Source of the DNA: Fimbriimonadaceae bacterium | GTDB taxonomy: Bacteria > Armatimonadota > Fimbriimonadia > Fimbriimonadales > Fimbriimonadaceae | Direction of reading: 5' to 3' | DNA length: 17,905 bases | Assembly: GCA_019694835.1 (NCBI GenBank) | Contig: JAIBBE010000184.1 | Location: 1-17,905, forward strand | Shown here: positions 13,601 through 17,905 of the stretch, piece after piece | How positions within the stretch are numbered: position 1 is the stretch's first letter | Layout of the letters: each line of letters starts with the position of its first letter | Position numbers and translations under genes: made by a program | Notes under the pieces: generated by a model | What the model saw: the letters and a program-made list of their open reading frames with translations, nothing else | Databases searched by the model: none | Told to the model about the DNA's origin: nothing

Positions 13601-16141
13601 CATCGTATTTCCCGCCAGATCTTTCGCGCCACTGATTCTGACCGTGTAGTTCGTGGCGTAGGCGAGCGATGAGGATGGGGAAAATGTCACTCTGAAGTTC
13701 GTCGCATCATAACTCACAGTACCGCTAACTGTGGCGCCGGATGGATTTGTGAGTGTGAGACTGATTGTACTCGCCTGGACCGCCTCACTAAATGTCGAGC
13801 TGACCGAAGTCGTCACAGGAACATTCGTGGCATTTTGTGAGGGCGTCACGTTCGTGACGCTCGGAGCCGTTGTATCCGCCGCCCGATACTCGTCCGCTCC
13901 AATGTCTGCATTAGTGCCTTGGGGACGGGCGTCACCTTCCCAATCGGTTGAAGCGATTGAAAGCGGGCTTACTCGGTCGATGACGTTGGCCTGCGTTGCG
14001 CTGTTTGACACGAGATGCAAGTCACCGATCGAGGCGTTGACAAACATCGATGACGTTGCACTCAGGTAATTGCCACCCGTCGTGAGGGACCCTCCGTCTC
14101 GGTTTCTGGTCGGAGCATCGGAGAGGTTGTTCTTGAACTCTGCTCCCGTGGTTGTCCATCGTGTTTGAATCGAATTGGGACTGTTTCCATTCGTGAGAAT
14201 GGTGTTGTGATCGACGGCCGTCCCGGGCGAATCCCAGACCAGGATCTGTCCGTCTGCGCCAGCCGCTCGAGACGAACTGAATAGTCCAGGTGCTTGATAG
14301 ATGAAGTTGTTTCTAATGACGCCGTTCTGATTGTCATAGCCGCTCGACCGATCCAGCAAACCATATGCAATAGCCCGATCGCTATTGATGATCGTATTGC
14401 CTTCTGTGACGACGTTCGATGAGCGGTTCCACACCAAGATCGCGGGATTCCAGAGGTTTGCGGCAGAATCCGGCGTGTGAAGGTTGCGAATCAGATTGCT
14501 CTTGATGAGCCAGTTTTGACCTGCATGGATGTCGATTCCGTTGGTGTATCCAATGCCTCCACCGTGATCCGTCCTTGGTGTGCCATTGGTATACTCTATC
14601 AGGCTGTACTTGACTGAGGAGTCGCTTGTGCCGACTCCAGATGCTGGGGGTGTGACCTTGACGAATTGCTCTCCTGCATCGTAAAGCCGGACATGATAGA
14701 CGTTGATCGCATTAGCACCCGATTCGCCCTTGATCTGGATCGGATGAGAGTAGACTTCTCCGATTGAGAGGTTGGCGATCGTAACATTCTGGGCATTGAA
14801 GATCGCGAATCCCATCGGTACATTGCCGTAGGAAGCGTTATCCATTCCCTTGCCGAGCAACTTGACGTCGTTGAAGTTGTCGGTCTCGCCCCGAATTGTG
14901 ACGTTGGAGATTCTCGAATTGACTCCGATATAGAGAGTGCTGGTCAGGTTATAGGTTCCTGGCCGGATCACTATGGTTTGACCAGAGGTCAGATTCGAGA
15001 CGGCGTTCTGCAGCTCAGTAACCGTGCTGACCCAGATGACATTTGGTCCAGCGCTGGGAGGAGTACCCAGCGAAGGGGCAAGCGTGGTTGGGTCATATGT
15101 CGACGTGCTCTGTCCTGCCGTCGTGAACGACCAACTTACAGGGCTTGCCAACTGGTTGCCGTTCGCATCCGTTGCAGCGTTGATGGTCGCGGTATAGGTC
15201 GTGGAGTTCGCCAGGGCTGCGTTGGGCGTGAGGGTTGCGGTGCGCGTGGAATCGTCGTAGGTGAGGGTTGAATTCACGGTGTTGTTGTTGGAGTCTTTCA
15301 GGACGAACCCGATCGAGCCCGGCTGGACTGAGACGCTGAAGGTGCCGGTGACGGTTGTCGAACTTGAGACGCCGGTTGAGCCGTTCGCCGGTGTAACACT
15401 GGTCAGCGTGATGCTGGTGCTCGCCACCGGGGTGTTCATGTCAGTTCGGATCGCCGACTGGCTGAGTGCGTGGTTGTATATGCGGATCTCATCGATCATT
15501 CCGCTGTAATACTGACCCCAAACGGAGTTTCCTCCAATGCGTAACACACTATCTGATGTAACAAGATTGCCACTGACTGATTTGGTTTCCGCCAGCTCTC
15601 CGTTGACGTAGAATCTGAGGGAAGAGCCATTGTACGTTGCCGCAACATGCGTCCATGCGCTTGTAGACAGCCTGCTTCCCTTGGCTGGCTGATTGGCGCC
15701 TCCGGTATTGATATATGCCGAAGGCCTCGACGTTGATTCCGAGGTATAGAGGGAATACGCGAGGTTCGAGGGTCGTTCCTTGACAACTACGCTGCGCCAA
15801 CCGGAGACCGTTGAAGGTTTGACCCAGGCCTCGATCGTCATTCCGTTCGTGAGATCAAGCGATGCACTATCATTGATCGTAACCAGGCTGTTGGTTCCGT
15901 TGAAGGATAACGCCTTGCCGTATTTGCCCGAGCTTGACCACGTCGCGTTCGTGATTGCCCCGGTGTTCCCGTTTCCCGAAAGGTCTGTGAGCGTGCTTCC
16001 ACTCCCCTCATTGAAGCCGTAGGCAGCCACCAGACTCAACAGACTCCGGTCCTCCAGATGCTCCAACACGGGGCTGACGCGCCTGCGTCGGCGATCCTGG
16101 CGGCTCGACGAAATCCTCGGCATCCTGTTGCTGTGCGCCAT
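10610..16141 (-). CDS. Giant secreted mosaic protein: LamG, Big_5 repeats, pectate-lyase-like beta-helix, DUF4082
   Basis: This 1,843-residue product is encoded on the minus strand. Residues 7-36 (RRRRRVSPVLEHLEDRSLLS) form the planctomycete extracellular-protein leader. Domains follow in order: LamG-type lectin fold ~37-235 (AYGFNEGSG to IDEIRIYNHALS); Big_5/SbsA-like Ig ~244-343; parallel beta-helix of pectate-lyase type ~365-755, ending in NADIGADEYRA; Big_5 ~758-857; Big_5 ~864-967; DUF4082 ~970-1126 (VELGVKFYSDVSG, GWQQVNFATPV); Big_5 ~1128-1230; Big_5 ~1233-1337; an unidentified beta-rich domain ~1345-1720; and a Ser/Ala/Thr tail with a basic end. Each Big_5 has a variant of 'DSTRTATLTP..L..STTYTATI..AKDLAGN'. 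It is probably a carbohydrate-binding and perhaps polysaccharide-cleaving surface or secreted protein. Lyase activity is not shown, since no pectate-lyase catalytic set could be assigned. The ATG at 16141 is preferred because AGGA lies 8 bases upstream. Confidence 0.9.
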   Translation of the reverse strand: MAHSNRMPRISSSRQDRRRRRVSPVLEHLEDRSLLSLVAAYGFNEGSGSTLTDLSGNGNTGAITNATWSSSGKYGKALSFNGTNSLVTINDSASLDLTNGMTIEAWVKPSTVSGWRSVVVKERPSNLAYSLYTSESTSRPSAYINTGGANQPAKGSRLSTSAWTHVAATYNGSSLRFYVNGELAETKSVSGNLVTSDSVLRIGGNSVWGQYYSGMIDEIRIYNHALSQSAIRTDMNTPVASTSITLTSVTPANGSTGVSSSTTVTGTFSVSVQPGSIGFVLKDSNNNTVNSTLTYDDSTRTATLTPNAALANSTTYTATINAATDANGNQLASPVSWSFTTAGQSTSTYDPTTLAPSLGTPPSAGPNVIWVSTVTELQNAVSNLTSGQTIVIRPGTYNLTSTLYIGVNSRISNVTIRGETDNFNDVKLLGKGMDNASYGNVPMGFAIFNAQNVTIANLSIGEVYSHPIQIKGESGANAINVYHVRLYDAGEQFVKVTPPASGVGTSDSSVKYSLIEYTNGTPRTDHGGGIGYTNGIDIHAGQNWLIKSNLIRNLHTPDSAANLWNPAILVWNRSSNVVTEGNTIINSDRAIAYGLLDRSSGYDNQNGVIRNNFIYQAPGLFSSSRAAGADGQILVWDSPGTAVDHNTILTNGNSPNSIQTRWTTTGAEFKNNLSDAPTRNRDGGSLTTGGNYLSATSSMFVNASIGDLHLVSNSATQANVIDRVSPLSIASTDWEGDARPQGTNADIGADEYRAADTTAPSVTNVTPSQNATNVPVTTSVSSTFSEAVQASTISLTLTNPSGATVSGTVSYDATNFRVTFSPSSSLAYATNYTVRISGAKDLAGNTMGTMSYSFTTAAQTDTTPPTVTSSTPTSGATGVSSTSTATVTFNEALQSGTVNTTNFTLTDSSGRAVSASVSYVDSTRTATLTASSPLAASTTYTASIRNVKDSAGNVMASPFTWSFTTASTTSYSLWNNSTTPATPTDSDTAAVELGVKFYSDVSGSITGLKFYKGTTNTGTHVASLWTSTGTRLATATFTSETASGWQQVNFATPVQITAGVTYVASYHTTVGRYASDQNYFRTQFNNGPLHVPVNGGVYAYGSAGNFPTQSWNASNYWVDIVLSSSTTDTTPPTVVAQNPGDHATGVPITTAIVATFGEAVQPSTINFSLTDAAGRTVAASMTYNDSTRTATLTPTNSLSFSTTYTATVSGAKDLAGNVMSGSATETFTTVASSPPVVTAVSPTSGSTSVSISATVLATFDQSVQSSSITTSNFTLTDASGRVIGATVAYNDGTRTATLSPNSPLSPSTRYSASISGVKNLSGTPMASPFTWTFSTSGTTSESDASLLYQSNMQYVGAFRVPNGTLGASRFSYGGSAIAYNPTNNSLFAVGRPADQAIAEISIPSSIVNSSRLSDLAVSSVIQPFSSILPRIPNNPANLNQGGYEAIGGLMVVDGQLIGTVFNTYDASGSVTLSHFKMSSLNLASSAVTGLYQVGTMGGGMVGGYMTPVPSEWQSSLGAPYLTGQAAISILGRTSAGPSAFGFDPANFGTGVTPATPYLYYDEAHQTLGAGDSSPPTLYNSTVVHNFNTGFGVFFVPGTRSIVYLSAIGTGEFYYGDAAAANDPNRTDKGPHSVGGNYVWQAWAYDVDDFIAVKNGEKSPWDVMPYSTWNFDFPIADGKKYLGGVAFDPNTGRLYVSQINVDNSRDAYDNAPLIQVFQITLPEGGGSTATLGAESALGTSEAVSKVDSSPLLPAKGAMVAAQEIITKDLIANESKNDLMISPGHAVTSTANSAFTKMSHMQSAQSSSATTSATTTNTIQRLSPFYESRIFKKQKRVKFIESSDA

Positions 16142-16149
16142 CGGGAAGG

Positions 16150-16153
16150 TCCT
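16150..16153 (-). promoter_or_regulatory. Ribosome binding site supporting start 16141
   Basis: On the minus strand AGGA lies 8 bases before the ATG at 16141. A further in-frame ATG at 16240 would add 33 residues unlike a planctomycete leader, and the ATG at 16123 has no such site. Confidence 0.45.
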
Positions 16154-16686
16154 GGAGTAGATGTTGGGGAGTATCAATTGAGGAAAAGCGAGCGTGCGCG
16201 GAGCGAACCCGCGTGCGTTCCCGATCGGGTTACACGCCACGCATCGACTCAGGTATTCATGAAGGACGGCTGAAAGGAGTGCGAGGTCAGCTAGGTGTGG
16301 TCATTCCACACATTTTCCAGTCAAGGAAACTCATACGACGCATAGGACGATTCTGCAACTTCTGCGTTGACCGACCGCACTACTCGACTCGCATGAGCAT
16401 CGTTCACTCAACCTTGACGTCGAACCCCTCGCATTCGACGTTGCTCATCTTCCTCTCACCAGGAGCGACGAAGCTCTGAGGTAGATCTGCAACTCGGGCC
16501 AATATAGCTCGTGCCCTGGACGGCAGCAAGAGTCTAGATTGCTACTAATAATTTTCTGTTAACGTGTTGACATGCACAAGCCGATTCAGGCAAACGTCCA
16601 TGCAGTCGTGTGGGCTCGATTGCTCTCTGGCTGATGTGAGTTTTCGAGTATGACAAATTAGTCAATCCATTGATAGGCTTGGAATT

Positions 16687-16714
16687 GCTTCGATTTCTTG
16701 AGCGAAACCGAAGC
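16687..16714. repeat. Imperfect 11-bp inverted repeat (hairpin)
   Basis: GCTTCGATTTC (16687-16697) pairs with GAAACCGAAGC (16704-16714) with one mismatch and a 6-base loop. Direct repeats ATAGGCTTG flank it at 16673-16681 and 16724-16732. There is no T-run, so it is not a standard terminator; its role is unknown. Confidence 0.5.
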
Positions 16715-17129
16715 CTTGACATCATAGGCTTGCGCCAGGGATCGCTCCCGTCTGAAATCCGAGCCATGTCATCCAAAATGGTCCTCAGTCAAGTTCAGAA
16801 GTCTTCCTCGCCGTGCGACGCGCATCGACAAGATCGTGCTGCTCTCCCTTCAGTTGGACTCGTCTTCTTATGATTAATTAGACTCGCACTCCTCGGTAGT
16901 CTGCTGAGTTTTCACTTGGAACAGGCGATCGCAATTCCGGATTGAAAGAGTGAATGAAGTGATCTATGGCGCTAGCTTGGTAGCCATCCGTGATTGTCGA
17001 GTGTGTGGTTTTTGATCGACATACAGGACGAATATTGACAGTAGGATCAATCCATCTGTGTCGGTCTGAGCCTGCACTTTCCGGGATTTCATGTCTTCCG
17101 TATGCCGTTGATCAAGCTCCGTCCTGGGC

Positions 17130-17396
17130 CTACTGCACCAACGGAAGGAGAGCGAACCACGTCGTCAACGCGAGCCCGAGGGTGACGATGCCCTCCATGA
17201 TTCGAACGGTGCCGGGCTTGCGCCGCCCGCCGCTCTTGAGGACGACCACCGGCGGTACGAGGATCGAGAGGTAACAAAGGATGAGGACGGGCTGGGGCGG
17301 GAACAGTTGACGTGGGACAGCCCCCTGGTCTGCGAGAGTCGCGACGGTTCCGACGATGGCGAAGCCGACTTGGGACCAGATCGCCCACCTGGCCAT
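17130..17396 (-). CDS. Small hydrophobic membrane protein, function unknown
   Basis: From ATG 17396 the product has 88 residues and three likely membrane-spanning stretches: AIWSQVGFAIVGTVATLA (~5-22), VLILCYLSILVPPVVVLK (~36-53) and IVTLGLALTTWFALLPLV (~69-87). Between the second and third lies a short basic loop (KSGGRRKPGTVR), so that loop is probably cytoplasmic. GGAGGG at 17404-17409 (minus strand) is 7 bases before the start, a strong ribosome binding site, which makes this start better than upstream ATGs that would add an Arg-rich, non-hydrophobic segment. No family is recognised. The next gene diverges from it, with starts about 100 bases apart. Confidence 0.65.
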   Translation of the reverse strand: MARWAIWSQVGFAIVGTVATLADQGAVPRQLFPPQPVLILCYLSILVPPVVVLKSGGRRKPGTVRIMEGIVTLGLALTTWFALLPLVQ

Positions 17397-17403
17397 GGCG
17401 CGG

Positions 17404-17409
17404 CCCTCC
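17404..17409 (-). promoter_or_regulatory. Strong Shine-Dalgarno site for the small membrane protein
   Basis: GGAGGG read on the minus strand, 7 bases before ATG 17396; this fixes the start of the 88-residue protein. Confidence 0.6.
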
Positions 17410-17497
17410 GGTGACGCGGCGAGTAGACGGGGGCCGGCCCGAGCGCGACGATGGCGGTTATCACGACTTCCAGACGTCTCAACCGGAGCCGACCCCG

Positions 17498-17905
17498 ATG
17501 ACATCCTTGCATCCGACGCTCGTCCCTTGCCAGTGGTTCGTCCGTCTCGCCTCGAGCCTCGATCGAAGGTCGGCACCGAGGTTCGCCCTGTTGTTCGTCG
17601 GCGTGGTGCTGGCCGGCGGACGGCGAACGGTCACCACCTGGATTCGGGCCGCACGGCTGAGTGATCGTTTCCGATCGTGTTACATCGCCGTCGCGGCGGC
17701 GGGCAAGCGGGCCGAGCGGATCGGTCTACGTCTCTTCAACGAGGTCGTCGCGCTGCTGGCGCTGGCGTCGGGGACGGGGCGGCTGACGCTGGGGATCGAC
17801 GACACGCCGACGCGGCGTTACGGCCCGTACGTCCAGGCGGCGGGGCTCCATCACAACCCCACGCCGGGCCCGGCCGGTTCACCGCACCTGTACGGCCACG
17901 TCTTC
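17498..17905 (+). CDS. DDE transposase (IS701/IS4-like), N-terminal part, runs off the window
   Basis: An open frame from ATG 17498 runs 136 codons to the window edge without a stop. It reads MTSLHPTLVPCQWFVRLASS, then GRRTVTTWIRAARLSDRFRS, then LTLGIDDTPTRRYGPYVQAA and GLHHNPTPGPAGSPHLYGHV. The GIDDTPT-x-RYGP motif followed by GxHHNPTPGPAG is characteristic of a DDE transposase group abundant in planctomycetes, and the Asp of LGIDD would be the first catalytic residue. GGAG at 17485-17488 lies 9 bases before the ATG. No lesion is visible in the part present. It is not the same protein as the remnant at 8523-9111, whose N-terminal pattern differs. The element's left end must lie in about 17400-17490, but no terminal repeat can be defined from one end. 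Confidence 0.8.
   Translation, partial: MTSLHPTLVPCQWFVRLASSLDRRSAPRFALLFVGVVLAGGRRTVTTWIRAARLSDRFRSCYIAVAAAGKRAERIGLRLFNEVVALLALASGTGRLTLGIDDTPTRRYGPYVQAAGLHHNPTPGPAGSPHLYGHVF

Larger units (their letters stand above)
16142..17129. other. Gene-poor stretch of about 1 kb
   Basis: No convincing gene or RNA was recognised. The region is AT-richer than the rest of the window. It holds a small hairpin GTGTGG-TCATT-CCACAC at 16295-16311, a longer imperfect hairpin at 16687-16714 (listed separately), and several TTGACA motifs (16567-16572, about 16715-16720 and 17036-17041) that lack partner -10 boxes at the right distance. It probably contains the promoter of the minus-strand giant gene, but none could be identified. 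Confidence 0.5.

Noticed and set aside
16567..16600. Promoter at TTGACA in the gene-poor stretch
   Set aside because: No acceptable -10 box 16-18 bases downstream and no plus-strand gene follows.
16990..17274. Plus-strand open frame of 94 codons
   Set aside because: It overlaps the better supported minus-strand membrane protein, has no hydrophobic or domain pattern and lacks a good ribosome binding site.

Overview
The window looks like chromosomal DNA of a GC-rich planctomycete, probably an Isosphaeraceae-like member. The reasons are a bacterial microcompartment (BMC) gene set of the planctomycete/verrucomicrobia (PVM) type, a giant secreted protein with the planctomycete N-terminal 'LExLEDRxLLS' signal, many secreted hydrolases and much insertion-sequence debris. 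No taxonomic search could be run.

Region 1 (1-4180, + strand) is the 3' part of a PVM-type BMC operon. It holds the tail of an unidentified gene, a EutN/CcmL-type shell pentamer (BMC-P), a spacer with three REP-like palindromes, a class II fuculose/rhamnulose-phosphate-type aldolase, a lactate/malate dehydrogenase-family enzyme and a conserved but uncharacterised TIM-barrel-like protein. In this compartment type the aldolase splits L-fuculose-1-P or L-rhamnulose-1-P into DHAP and lactaldehyde, and the aldehyde is processed inside the shell; the dehydrogenase probably serves NAD(H) recycling. All three cytoplasmic proteins carry extra C-terminal tails, two of which end in a short helix after a flexible linker, as expected for cargo targeting.

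Region 2 (4343-8301, + strand) has two tandem secreted alpha/beta hydrolases of the CocE/X-Pro dipeptidyl-peptidase/alpha-amino-acid ester hydrolase type. Region 3 (8350-8524) is a tRNA-Leu(CAG) gene with a promoter and a very strong intrinsic terminator. Region 4 (8523-10430) is an insertion-sequence graveyard: a minus-strand IS701-like transposase remnant starting right at the terminator, then an IS66-family element with internal deletions, a stop codon and a frameshift.

Region 5 (10610-16141, - strand) is one 1,843-residue secreted mosaic protein, visibly AT-richer than its neighbours, built from LamG, five SbsA-like Ig (Big_5) repeats, a parallel beta-helix of pectate-lyase type, a DUF4082 domain and an unidentified C-terminal domain. 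It is probably a polysaccharide-binding or -degrading surface protein, which could functionally link to sugar breakdown by the BMC. Region 6 (16142-17905) is a gene-poor stretch, a small membrane protein on the minus strand and the beginning of an apparently intact DDE transposase running off the window.
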